This document shows positions 6,369-13,734 of a stretch of 18,769 bases of DNA, one piece after another. Made by a program: the position numbers and the translations under genes. The notes beneath the pieces were generated by a model. That model had not been told where the DNA came from, ran no database searches, and saw nothing but the letters and a program-made list of their open reading frames with translations. The stretch comes from Candidatus Scatousia excrementipullorum (lineage in GTDB: Bacteria; Cyanobacteriota; Vampirovibrionia; Gastranaerophilales; Gastranaerophilaceae), in NCBI GenBank assembly GCA_017694215.1, contig JADIND010000078.1, positions 1 to 18,769 of the forward strand, written 5' to 3'. Numbering within the stretch: position 1 is the first letter of the stretch; the number at the start of each line of letters is the position of its first letter.

Positions 6369-8756
6369 ATGATTGAAAACCTTGAACAGCTTAAACTCGC
6401 GATAGAAGTAGAGGAAAAACACCGCTACATAGATATTCGCGGCAAAAGCCAGTGCTTTTCAAGTTTTATAAAAAAAGAAGCACATAAACAATACAAACTC
6501 TCGGGAAAAAATCCACGCTGGGCTGTTATTATTGAAACTTTTGAGCATTACCCTTTCGCATCCGTTAATGAACGCAGACGGGCTATTGATACGCTGATTA
6601 AGGTTATAAAGTCTGAAATTAAAACCTCAAAAGTTCCGCCTGAAGAAATTTCAGAAAACCATGAAATTCCTAAAAACCCGAATGAAGTTGACGTTATGTA
6701 TGTTAAAGGAGTGGGGCCTAAAGTCGCATACAAACTTAACAAACTAGGAATTTACACAGCAAATGATTTAATGTGTTATTTTCCGAAAAAACATGTTGAC
6801 TACTCATCCAGAACACTGATTAAAAATTTAAAAGAAGGCGATAATACAACAGTTTTCGGGTATATTAAGTCTGTTTCCGCATTTAATACTAAAAATAATC
6901 TTTCCGTTGTGAAAGTTACGGTAGCAGATGAAAGCGGAAATCTTGAGTTAAGTTTTTTTAACGCAAAAGGAAATCGATTTACACTGGAAAGAACTAAGGC
7001 TCAATTTCCGCACAATGCAGGCATAATGCTCTCCGGAACCGTTAAAGTTAACAATTATAATCATAAACTAACAATAGATAAGCCGACTTATTCAATTATG
7101 ACAGGAGAATTTCTCGAAGGACAAAACGCCAATCTAAATCTCGGCAGAATAGTTCCTGTATATACAGTTTGTGAAGATTTAAGCATTAAAACCCTGCGGA
7201 AAGCAATTTATAATGCTATACAGCTTTATAAAGACTACATTGTCAATATTATTCCTGATGAAATAAGAGAACGGCTTGGAATTATGGATAAAAAACTTGC
7301 CGTGGAGCAGATTCATTTCCCTGATAGCAATGATTCGCTGGAACATGCACGGTTCAGCCTTATTTTTGAAGAACTTTTTCTGGTTCAGCTGAAATTAGTC
7401 AGGATAAGAGAAGAAAACAGTACAAAATCAGCTCTTGCATTAAAAATAAAACAGGATGGTCTGGTTGAAAAATTTATAAAGAGTTTGCCTTTTGAATTAA
7501 CAGGAGGACAGAAAAAAGCAGTAAATGAAATTCTGAACGATCTAAATTCTGAAAAGCCAATGGCAAGACTTTTACAAGGAGATGTCGGGAGCGGGAAGAC
7601 TGTTGTGGCGTGCATAATGCTTCTAGCAGGTGTTGAAAACGGCTATCAGGGAGCATTAATGGCTCCAACCGAAATTCTTGCCCAGCAGCATTATAATAAT
7701 CTGATTCAATGGCTTACCCCGTTAGGTTTAAGTGTCGGCTTATTTTTAGGAAGTCAGGGTAAAAGAGTTCGTGACAAATTTCGCCAGGATTTGTTGAACG
7801 GTCAAACAAATATTGCAGTCGGAACCCATGCACTTATTCAAGAAGGTGTCGAATTTAACAATCTAGGGGCAATAGTTGTTGATGAACAGCACAGATTCGG
7901 TGTAAAACAGCGTAATATTTTAAGAAAGAAATCTCAAAATCCGCAAATGCTTACAATGACTGCTACACCTATCCCGAGAACTCTGGCTATGACGGTTCAT
8001 GGAGATTTGGACTTAACAGTAATTGATGAATTACCAAAAGGCCGGCTGCCGATTATAACAACTCTCACATCTTCTCATAAAAGCGTTTATGATTTAATTC
8101 AAAGAGAAGTTGAAAAGGGGCGTCAGGCATATGTTGTGTATCCGCTGATTGATGAGAGTGAAACACTTTCTGCAAAAGCGGCAACAGTTGAGGCAGAGCA
8201 TCTTCAAGAGGAAGTTTTCCCTCAATTTAAAGTTGGTCTTTTGCACGGAAAACTTAAAAATGATGAAAAAGAACAAATTATGGCAGATTTTAAAAATAAA
8301 AAGTATGACATACTTGTTTCAACTACAGTAGTGGAAGTCGGAGTTGATGTGCCGAATGCGACAGTTATGGTTATTGAAAATGCAGAAAGGTTCGGACTTT
8401 CTCAGCTTCATCAGTTGAGAGGCCGCGTCGGAAGAAGTGCTTTGCAGTCATATTGCGTTCTTGTTTCAGGTTCACGCTCACAGGAAACAAGAGAACGTCT
8501 TGGAATTATGACACAAACTAACGATGGATTTGTTATTGCAGAAAAGGATTTACAGTTAAGAGGCCCGGGAGAATTTCTCGGAACCCGTCAGAGCGGTCTG
8601 CCGGATTTGATAATTTCTGATATTGTGAGAGATGCTAAAATCTTAGAGCTTGCACGAAATGAAGCTATTGATTTTGTAAAAACCCACAATCTGAACGATT
8701 ATCCGCTTTTACAAAAAATTACCTCACTTCAAATGTTTAACGGCATTGATATTTAA
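6369..8756 (+). CDS. recG: ATP-dependent DNA helicase RecG
   Basis: 795 aa, a RecG with an N-terminal extension. Residues 1-85 form a helical domain as in long RecG forms; a helix-hairpin-like 'VKGVGPKVAYKLNKLGIYT' follows at 112-130; then the OB-fold wedge domain (about 155-245) that splits stalled forks. The motor has Walker A GDVGSGKT (404-411), Walker B 'VVDEQHRFGVKQR' (DEQH 505-508), TAT (531-533), and in the second lobe 'TTVVEVGVDVPNA', 'AERFGLSQLHQLRGRVGR' and the RecG-specific 'DLQLRGPGEFLGTRQSG'. It reverses stalled replication forks and processes recombination and R-loop structures. I chose the ATG at 6369, just after the pgm stop. A TTG at 6333 would add 12 basic residues inside pgm; it has a short AGGA upstream, whereas the ATG lacks a clear ribosome site, so the start is not certain. 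Confidence 0.95.
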   Translation: MIENLEQLKLAIEVEEKHRYIDIRGKSQCFSSFIKKEAHKQYKLSGKNPRWAVIIETFEHYPFASVNERRRAIDTLIKVIKSEIKTSKVPPEEISENHEIPKNPNEVDVMYVKGVGPKVAYKLNKLGIYTANDLMCYFPKKHVDYSSRTLIKNLKEGDNTTVFGYIKSVSAFNTKNNLSVVKVTVADESGNLELSFFNAKGNRFTLERTKAQFPHNAGIMLSGTVKVNNYNHKLTIDKPTYSIMTGEFLEGQNANLNLGRIVPVYTVCEDLSIKTLRKAIYNAIQLYKDYIVNIIPDEIRERLGIMDKKLAVEQIHFPDSNDSLEHARFSLIFEELFLVQLKLVRIREENSTKSALALKIKQDGLVEKFIKSLPFELTGGQKKAVNEILNDLNSEKPMARLLQGDVGSGKTVVACIMLLAGVENGYQGALMAPTEILAQQHYNNLIQWLTPLGLSVGLFLGSQGKRVRDKFRQDLLNGQTNIAVGTHALIQEGVEFNNLGAIVVDEQHRFGVKQRNILRKKSQNPQMLTMTATPIPRTLAMTVHGDLDLTVIDELPKGRLPIITTLTSSHKSVYDLIQREVEKGRQAYVVYPLIDESETLSAKAATVEAEHLQEEVFPQFKVGLLHGKLKNDEKEQIMADFKNKKYDILVSTTVVEVGVDVPNATVMVIENAERFGLSQLHQLRGRVGRSALQSYCVLVSGSRSQETRERLGIMTQTNDGFVIAEKDLQLRGPGEFLGTRQSGLPDLIISDIVRDAKILELARNEAIDFVKTHNLNDYPLLQKITSLQMFNGIDI

Positions 8757-8822
8757 ACAACCGGTTTTCATTAAGAAATATTAAGATAAAAATCCCTAAA
8801 AAGGCAATTTTATAATCTTTAA

Positions 8823-8836
8823 ATACTTTATATATA
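8823..8836 (+). promoter_or_regulatory. 14-bp motif shared upstream of two paralogous genes (copy 1)
   Basis: ATACTTTATATATA lies 28 bp before the start of the 110-aa gene; an identical copy lies 32 bp before the next gene, which encodes a related protein. It overlaps an AATACT box that may act as a -10 element. No -35 box sits 16-18 bp upstream. A separate TATAAT occurs at 8811-8816. The 8757-8864 gap holds no gene and no convincing recG terminator. Confidence 0.4.
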
Positions 8837-8864
8837 TAAGGATTAAGAGAAAAGGGATAACTAT

Positions 8865-9197
8865 ATGGTAATGAGATACGGAATTGACGGAATAGGATAT
8901 ATGCCTGCAACACGAAGCAGCAACACAACTTATATTCAAAATAACTTTTACGGGAACAGTGTGTACTCCGGAAATGCGAATTTTGGATATAACGGATACG
9001 GCTGTGGCTGCTGCGGCGGTTACAGCGGAAGCTGTTTCGGATTCGGTTTTGCCGGCGGGTATCCGCCTCCTCCGCCGCCATCTCATCATTACTGCGGTGA
9101 CAACGAGCTCCCGGGCATAGCAAAATGGTCACTCGGAATCGGCGTAACAAGTTCACTTGTCGGATTAGGTATAAAATTATTTTCTAAAAATTCATAA
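8865..9197 (+). CDS. small Gly/Cys-rich protein with NTTYIQNNFYG module and hydrophobic C-terminal helix
   Basis: 110 aa of unknown function. In order: 'NTTYIQNNFYG' at residues 20-30; a glycine/aromatic/cysteine region (31-66) with GCGCCGG (46-52) and C57; a run of six prolines (67-72); 'HHYCGDNELPG'; and a hydrophobic, glycine-rich helix 'KWSLGIGVTSSLVGLGIKLF' (87-106) with a short polar tail. The first and last modules recur in the next gene's product in the same order, so the two are paralogs. The final helix could insert in a membrane (tail-anchor-like) or drive assembly; no cleavable signal peptide is visible. A ribosome site AAAGGGA lies 8 bases before the ATG. Five cysteines could bind metal or form disulfides. 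Ends on a strong terminator, so it is transcribed separately. Confidence 0.72.
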   Translation: MVMRYGIDGIGYMPATRSSNTTYIQNNFYGNSVYSGNANFGYNGYGCGCCGGYSGSCFGFGFAGGYPPPPPPSHHYCGDNELPGIAKWSLGIGVTSSLVGLGIKLFSKNS

Positions 9198-9223
9198 AAG
9201 CACTTTTAATAAGTGCTTTTTTT
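9196..9223 (+). terminator. rho-independent terminator after the 110-aa gene
   Basis: A perfect 10-bp stem AAAAGCACTT / AAGTGCTTTT (9196-9205 with 9211-9220), loop TTAAT, runs into a T tract. The first bases overlap the stop codon. Confidence 0.88.
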
Positions 9224-9264
9224 ATTGACCAAAATCAGCTTATAGCTTTAAAATTTAAAATATT

Positions 9265-9282
9265 TGTAAAGAAATGTAAAGA
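9265..9282 (+). repeat. tandem TGTAAAGA direct repeat, 10-bp period
   Basis: TGTAAAGA occurs at 9265-9272 and again at 9275-9282, spaced exactly one helical turn (TGTAAAGA-AA-TGTAAAGA), about 80 bp upstream of the 450-aa gene. A TATACT box follows at 9285-9290. Tandem half-sites with a 10-11 bp period are the usual target form of OmpR/PhoB-type response regulators; that reading is inference, and a chance repeat in AT-rich DNA is possible. The rest of the 9224-9363 gap is AT-rich non-coding DNA. Confidence 0.3.
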
Positions 9283-9317
9283 TATATACTTAAAATTAGC
9301 AATTATCTATTTATTAT

Positions 9318-9331
9318 ATACTTTATATATA
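9318..9331 (+). promoter_or_regulatory. 14-bp motif shared upstream of two paralogous genes (copy 2)
   Basis: Identical ATACTTTATATATA to that before the 110-aa gene, here 32 bp before the ATG at 9364. It overlaps TATACT (9317-9322), a fair -10 box, again without a recognisable -35 box. A purine-rich stretch with AGAGG (9348-9352) follows as ribosome site. Confidence 0.4.
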
Positions 9332-9363
9332 CAAGAGAGTAAAACAAGAGAGGTATAAAGAAC

Positions 9364-10716
9364 ATGGCTTCCTATATGCAACCTAGATCAAATTTAGGCG
9401 GTATCGCAAGACAACCTTTTAGACCGGGACAATGGCAAGGGTTTAAGGGTGTCTCAAGAAATACCACTTATATTCAAAACAACTTCTACGGAAGCAGTGT
9501 TTTCGGAGCGAACCGCAATTACGGCTACTATACTCCGCAGCCAAGCTATCACCAATGTGATGGCGGCGGTGATATGCCGAAATGGATGAAATGGATGGTC
9601 GGACTCGGTATGGGTTCATCACTTCTCGGCGGTATTTTGAAATTATTCCAGAAAGATGAACAAGGCGGTGATACTCCAACGATAGCGTCTACACAACCAA
9701 CAATGCCTACTGAAGCTACAACACCTACAACGGCAACAACAGCTACTACAGCAACTACTCCTACAGAAGCAACAACTGCTACTACTCCAACTACTCCTGG
9801 CGGAGATGGCGGTGATAAGAGCGATTATTCCGGTTTGAACAGCTTAAATAATATGATATGCCGTGATAACAGCGGAAAAACAGCAAATATTGCAGGTGAC
9901 TTTAAAATAACAGAAGAAGGTGCAGACGGAGAACCGCCTAAGTCATTTACAATTACAGACAGCTCTTCAGGAACTGCTCATGAATATACATATGAATTAA
10001 CCGGTATGTCTGATGACGGAAAACCTATCTATACTTGTAAATCAATGAACGGTCAGACAGCTTCAAAAAATGCTTATACACTTGAAATGAAGGGTAAAGA
10101 CGGAAAACCTGAACTGGTTCAGTACGATAATCAACAAAACTATGGTACCGGTTTAAAATTCGGACAGGCAAGCAATGCTTCATCTGTAAGCAAAGAGGCT
10201 TCCGTTCCGAGCGGTTGGTATAGAGCTGACACCAACAGCAATGAAGGTAAAAATCTGGCATTAAATGAATGTACAAGTGCAACAGAAGTCTTGAATAAAC
10301 TCTTACAGTCAAAATGTGACTGGTTGAGTGACTCTGACAGAGCTGATTTAGTTAAAACATTGATTTCAGCAAACCCTAGCGTATTCAGCCAGGACGGAAA
10401 AGTAAAACCTGGTGCAGACTTTGATAAACTTGATGTACCGAGTATAAACTATATCAGAAGTACATATGTTGACGGAAATGTACAATATAATGAACAAACC
10501 GGAACAGCAAATTATAAGTCAAAAGTTGACGGCAAAGATTATACAAATAACTCACAAGTCGCTGGTGCCGGAGGACAGACCGTACGAGGACAAAACGGAT
10601 ACTATTATCAAAAATCCAATAGCGGCGTTAAATACTACGATCCTAAAGGAAATGAAATTTCCGCAGAAGAATTCAAAAAATGGTGTCCTAATATGTACAA
10701 TACTTCAAGAGCATAA
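9364..10716 (+). CDS. 450-aa protein with NTTYIQNNFYG module, hydrophobic helix, Thr-rich linker and C-terminal domain
   Basis: Function unknown. Residues 33-43 'NTTYIQNNFYG' and the helix 'KWMVGLGMGSSLLGGILKLF' (76-95) repeat the modules of the preceding gene's product; matched helix positions are K-W-x-x-G-x-G-x-x-S-S-L-x-G-x-x-x-K-L-F. A Thr/Ala/Pro linker (104-145) follows, then about 300 polar residues. These include 'GEPPKSFTITDSSSGTAHEY' (189-208), a helical segment 'WLSDSDRADLVKTLISANPS' (320-339) that resembles the region around a LysM-type 'ANPS' motif without being a clear LysM, and a C-terminal 'YYDPKGNEISAEEFKKWCP'. The composition suggests an exported or surface-exposed C-terminal part tethered by the hydrophobic helix, but no classical signal peptide is seen. 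It has its own terminator and an upstream motif shared with its neighbour. Confidence 0.72.
   Translation: MASYMQPRSNLGGIARQPFRPGQWQGFKGVSRNTTYIQNNFYGSSVFGANRNYGYYTPQPSYHQCDGGGDMPKWMKWMVGLGMGSSLLGGILKLFQKDEQGGDTPTIASTQPTMPTEATTPTTATTATTATTPTEATTATTPTTPGGDGGDKSDYSGLNSLNNMICRDNSGKTANIAGDFKITEEGADGEPPKSFTITDSSSGTAHEYTYELTGMSDDGKPIYTCKSMNGQTASKNAYTLEMKGKDGKPELVQYDNQQNYGTGLKFGQASNASSVSKEASVPSGWYRADTNSNEGKNLALNECTSATEVLNKLLQSKCDWLSDSDRADLVKTLISANPSVFSQDGKVKPGADFDKLDVPSINYIRSTYVDGNVQYNEQTGTANYKSKVDGKDYTNNSQVAGAGGQTVRGQNGYYYQKSNSGVKYYDPKGNEISAEEFKKWCPNMYNTSRA
9673..9798 (+). repeat. Thr/Ala/Pro-rich low-complexity coding repeat
   Basis: About 42 codons are almost all Thr, Ala, Pro or Glu, with short units such as TATT, TTPTEAT and TPTTP repeated imperfectly. 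At DNA level it is a degenerate ACT/ACA/GCT triplet array. Such linkers are usual between a membrane-proximal segment and an outer domain, and their length often varies between strains. Confidence 0.7.
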
Positions 10717-10717
10717 T

Positions 10718-10740
10718 AAACTCCCTTCGGGGAGTTTTTT
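10718..10740 (+). terminator. rho-independent terminator with UUCG tetraloop
   Basis: AAACTCCC (10718-10725) and GGGAGTTT (10730-10737) close an exceptionally stable C(TTCG)G tetraloop, followed by a T run. It begins right after the stop of the 450-aa gene. Confidence 0.92.
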
Positions 10741-10762
10741 GTACATACAAGATTCAATACAA

Positions 10763-10791
10763 TTTACATATTTCTAAAAAAATTGTATAAT
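10763..10791 (+). promoter_or_regulatory. sigma-70 promoter of rpiB
   Basis: TTTACA (10763-10768), a 17-bp spacer, and consensus TATAAT (10786-10791). Transcription should begin near 10798, giving a leader of about 20 bases with the ribosome site AGAAGG (10806-10811), six bases before the ATG. It sits just after the preceding gene's terminator, so rpiB is transcribed alone. Confidence 0.75.
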
Positions 10792-10817
10792 TATTTTATA
10801 TAGAAAGAAGGTTAGTT

Positions 10818-11252
10818 ATGGAAGATTTAAAAGTTGTAATAGGTTCTGACCATGCAGGTTATGAGTACAAAGAAAAAATCATTGATTACTTGAATGCAAG
10901 AAATATTCCTTACACTGATGTTGGTACTCATACAAAAGAGTCCTGCGATTATCCTGAAGTTGCACGTTCGGTCTGTGAACGTGTCATAAGCGGTAAAGCC
11001 AACAGAGGGATTTTAATCTGCGGTACAGGTATCGGTATGTCCATTGCCGCAAATAAAGTCAGAGGAATAAGAGCTGCACTGTGTGGTGATACGTATTCTG
11101 CAAGAGTTTCAAGAGCACACAACAATGCAAACGTTCTATGTCTGGGCGAACGTGTTATAGGCGAGCATTTGGCTCTGGATATCGTTGACGTATGGCTCAA
11201 AACAGGGTTTGAAGGCAGCAGACACAAACGAAGAGTTGATATGATTGAATAG
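10818..11252 (+). CDS. rpiB: ribose-5-phosphate isomerase B
   Basis: 144 aa, typical RpiB/LacAB length. It interconverts ribose-5-phosphate and ribulose-5-phosphate in the pentose phosphate pathway. Family landmarks are all present: 'IGSDHAGYEYK' at 8-18 (phosphate/sugar binding), Y45-P46, the catalytic cysteine C68 in 'LICGTGIGMSIAANK', and H101 in 'RAHNNANVLCLG', the residue that opens the sugar ring. The C-terminal 'FEGSRHKRRVDMI' is also typical. Cytosolic. Flanked by a clear promoter upstream and a hairpin downstream, so it is monocistronic. Confidence 0.95.
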   Translation: MEDLKVVIGSDHAGYEYKEKIIDYLNARNIPYTDVGTHTKESCDYPEVARSVCERVISGKANRGILICGTGIGMSIAANKVRGIRAALCGDTYSARVSRAHNNANVLCLGERVIGEHLALDIVDVWLKTGFEGSRHKRRVDMIE

Positions 11253-11286
11253 TAAAATTACATCATATCAAGCAAATTACTGTTTT

Positions 11287-11329
11287 AATTAGATTAATCT
11301 GTTGAATATGCAGGTTAATCTAATTTTGT
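11287..11329. terminator. long inverted repeat between convergent genes, probable bidirectional terminator
   Basis: AATTAGATTAATCTG (11287-11301) pairs with CAGGTTAATCTAATT (11311-11325) as a 15-bp stem with one G-T wobble and a 9-base loop. A short T stretch follows on the plus side (TTTTG). The minus-strand gene's stop codon lies inside the right arm. The stem is AT-rich and the T tract weak, so it may need help or act mainly to end rpiB. Confidence 0.65.
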
Positions 11330-13672
11330 AATTTCAGATATTGCCGGATCAAGCAGCCTTCTTCCGACATTGATAAAACTTATAGAACAAAGAGCTTTAT
11401 TTCCGTAACGAATAATTTTTTCGATTACACCTTCTCCGTATTTCGGATGAGAAACATGATCTCCTGCTGCAAGGGCCAATTCATCTTTTCCCTCACCTTC
11501 CGGAGTTTCTGCCGGATATACCGGCAAGCTGTCTTCGGTAGTCGGAGAATTAACATCCTGAATAAAATTTAAATCTTCTTCCGTTAAACTGTCTTCTGAA
11601 TTTTCATTTTCTACAATATCGTCTATTGAAGGAATTTCCTGTTTTTCAGAAGAATAAATCAACTCATCAACATCTTTTGAAACTCTATCATCCAGAGCAT
11701 TTGTATCTTCATCTTGTGATTCTGGATTATCCGGTAATTCAGTTTCATCAACACCTTCAATCTGAGGTAACTCCATATTTGAATCATTCTCAGGCATGTC
11801 AAGAGAAGATTCTTCAATAGAACTTTCCAAATGTTCAATATTATCGTCAATCTCCTTAAACTCACCATCTATTATTTCTTCACTATCTGCAGGATTAAGA
11901 GCTTCTGCCTGAATTTCTTCATCAATAATATTTGTCAAAGTTTCAGTATCGACTTCATCACTTTCATCTTGAGGTGTTTCAGAAACTTCTTCCGGTTCAG
12001 TTTCATCCTCTTGTTCATCATCCTCAGCATCAAGAACGGTGTCTACCTCATCTACACTGTTCTGAGAATCAACTTCTTCGATTTCTTCTTCATATTCTTC
12101 CTCTTCATCAGAATCCTCAATATCTTCTTCTGATTCAACCTCCTCTTCTTCAGAGTCGCCGGTTTCGTCATACTGTTCGTCAGGAATCTCAGATTCAGAA
12201 GTTTCAAGAGCTTCAGAAGATTGCGTTTGAGTATCATTGGAAATTGGTTCATCACTATCCGATGAAGGAATTTCATCTGCAGCTTTTTCAGAAGTTTCTT
12301 CATCAACCTGATTTGCAGCTTCTTCATCCTGAACAGCAGTATCCTCTATCAAAGTTTCATAAGAATAAGAGTTTGATTCTTCCGAAAAAGAATCCTCAGC
12401 AGGCTCAACGGATTCTGCCTGAGAACTTTGTTCCTCTGCATATGTATCTGCCTGTGCAGGTTCCGGAATTTCCTCTTCAACCATAGAAACAAGTTCAACA
12501 ATTAAAGGCATATGCTGCGTAGCTTTTCCGTAAATTAAAAATTCATCGGAATTAAGCTTATTCAAGAAAGTATTATATGCAGAAAAGTCGTGCTGCATTG
12601 TAAGAGGAGCAAACAATATCATATTATTTGCACGTTCTTTAAGTTCATAAATATATTTGAAATTATGACTGCATATAGTTGTTGTATAAATCTTATTTTT
12701 GGTAAGGAAATGTCTGATTATACGTTTATCTGCATTGCCATTGTTTAATTGAACAAAGGAATAAACGAACAAATCCATATCATCAATCGTATTATACACA
12801 TATTTTATAATTTCATTCTGAAGGGACTCTTCCGCTGAAGAAATATCCAGAGTATTTGTCATATTTGCCCGAATGGCACTCTGAAGGCTTTGAATTTCTT
12901 TAGGAGACTGTGCAAAGACATTCATTTCCTTATATCTCAAGAGCTTATTTTTCAAAAGTACAAGTTCAGGAATGCCTGTTGCTCTGTATTGTTCATCAAC
13001 AACAGCAAGAAAATTATCAAAAGGAATAAATTTCTCAAGAACAGTTTTAGAATATTCCTGCACCTCAAGAAATATATCCTGAATAACCGCTTTACTTGCA
13101 GGATCAACATTCCCTAAATCGTGTTCGTAAATATAATTTATTGTTTCGTAATTAAGAGGGAGTTTAAAATCTAAACCAAAAGATAATTTTTGACCGCCAA
13201 AAGAACCTTCATTATCAAAAACAACAGATTTGCAGTTATGTTCTGTTAATTGGTAAATAAAGTTTTCAAGAAGTATATTGGAATTTTCATAATTATCAGA
13301 ACAGATGAGAAGATTTTTTTCAAAAATCGACATATCCACGTTAAGTGCGATGTCCTGATTTGCAATATTACCAATTTCTACCGGAGTATTTACCGGTAAT
13401 ATGTCCAGAAGGTCGCGTCCGTCTAATCTTGTTACTTCAGCATCCAGAGAAGGAATTGAGCCGTTATAATTTTTAAGAATACCTTCATCATTAAATGTAA
13501 ACAGAAGTTTTACTATTGCATAATTCATTCCGTTATCGGCTTTAAGGCTCATAATTTGTGCGACATACGGAGATAAAGAATCTTCAATAACAACAAAACC
13601 GGCCAGCAGCAGGTTATCCTCCTGATTGTATTCTATTTTTACAAGATTATTTTTTACTTCAAGAACTTTCAT
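11315..13672 (-). CDS. composite protein: degenerate HerA-like ATPase, long acidic linker, PcrA/UvrD-type Tudor tail
   Basis: 785 aa. Residues 1-100 look like a HAS-barrel. Residues 110-395 follow the HerA/FtsK order but with broken motifs: the Walker A position reads 'LLICSDNYENSNILLENF' (no GKS/T); the strand after it keeps a D-x-x-G in 'VVFDNEGSFG'; the Walker B position (about 299-308, MDLFVYSFVQ) lacks an acidic pair; and the terminal 'DEFLIYGKATQHMPLIVEL' (376-394) matches the HerA closing strand. So it is probably not an active ATPase. Residues ~400-730 are an extremely Asp/Glu/Ser-rich linker. The last ~54 residues, with 'GDHVSHPKYGEGVIEKI' and 'FINVGRRLLDPA', match the C-terminal Tudor-like domain of PcrA/UvrD, which binds RNA polymerase. 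I chose M at 13672 because AGAGGA lies 8 bases upstream; an upstream in-frame ATG at 13714 falls inside the likely promoter. It lies downstream of yqeK on the same strand. Confidence 0.68.
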   Translation of the reverse strand: MKVLEVKNNLVKIEYNQEDNLLLAGFVVIEDSLSPYVAQIMSLKADNGMNYAIVKLLFTFNDEGILKNYNGSIPSLDAEVTRLDGRDLLDILPVNTPVEIGNIANQDIALNVDMSIFEKNLLICSDNYENSNILLENFIYQLTEHNCKSVVFDNEGSFGGQKLSFGLDFKLPLNYETINYIYEHDLGNVDPASKAVIQDIFLEVQEYSKTVLEKFIPFDNFLAVVDEQYRATGIPELVLLKNKLLRYKEMNVFAQSPKEIQSLQSAIRANMTNTLDISSAEESLQNEIIKYVYNTIDDMDLFVYSFVQLNNGNADKRIIRHFLTKNKIYTTTICSHNFKYIYELKERANNMILFAPLTMQHDFSAYNTFLNKLNSDEFLIYGKATQHMPLIVELVSMVEEEIPEPAQADTYAEEQSSQAESVEPAEDSFSEESNSYSYETLIEDTAVQDEEAANQVDEETSEKAADEIPSSDSDEPISNDTQTQSSEALETSESEIPDEQYDETGDSEEEEVESEEDIEDSDEEEEYEEEIEEVDSQNSVDEVDTVLDAEDDEQEDETEPEEVSETPQDESDEVDTETLTNIIDEEIQAEALNPADSEEIIDGEFKEIDDNIEHLESSIEESSLDMPENDSNMELPQIEGVDETELPDNPESQDEDTNALDDRVSKDVDELIYSSEKQEIPSIDDIVENENSEDSLTEEDLNFIQDVNSPTTEDSLPVYPAETPEGEGKDELALAAGDHVSHPKYGEGVIEKIIRYGNKALCSISFINVGRRLLDPAISEITKLD

Positions 13673-13698
13673 CAAATACTTCCTCTTATACTGACATA

Positions 13699-13730
13699 AT
13701 TCTATCATGAACATGCCAAAATCATGTCAA
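13699..13730 (-). promoter_or_regulatory. candidate promoter for the HerA-like/Tudor gene
   Basis: On the minus strand, consensus TTGACA (reverse complement of 13725-13730) and an extended -10 box TGATAGAAT (TAGAAT = 13699-13704). The spacer to TAGAAT is 20 bp, longer than ideal; the TG extension could compensate. It would start transcription near 13690, upstream of the chosen ATG at 13672 but downstream of the alternative one at 13714. Confidence 0.4.
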
Positions 13731-13734
13731 ATCG

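Noticed and set aside
8757..8822. Possible recG terminator
   Set aside because: AACCGGTT has no loop, and the CCT-AAAA-AGG stem is three base pairs with mismatched flanks; no convincing hairpin with a T tract.
8737..9156. Minus-strand frames opposite the 110-aa gene
   Set aside because: Arg/Ser/Cys-rich shadows of a glycine-rich coding strand, without ribosome sites; the plus-strand gene has a ribosome site, a terminator and a paralog.
11831..12486. Long plus-strand frames opposite the acidic linker, rich in Leu/His/Pro or Phe/Ile
   Set aside because: They are the complement of GAA/GAT/TCA-rich codons of the acidic linker; no ribosome site and no protein-like composition.
13673..13714. Upstream start of the HerA-like/Tudor protein (14 extra residues)
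   Set aside because: It falls within the candidate promoter and lacks a ribosome site, whereas the ATG at 13672 has AGAGGA eight bases upstream.
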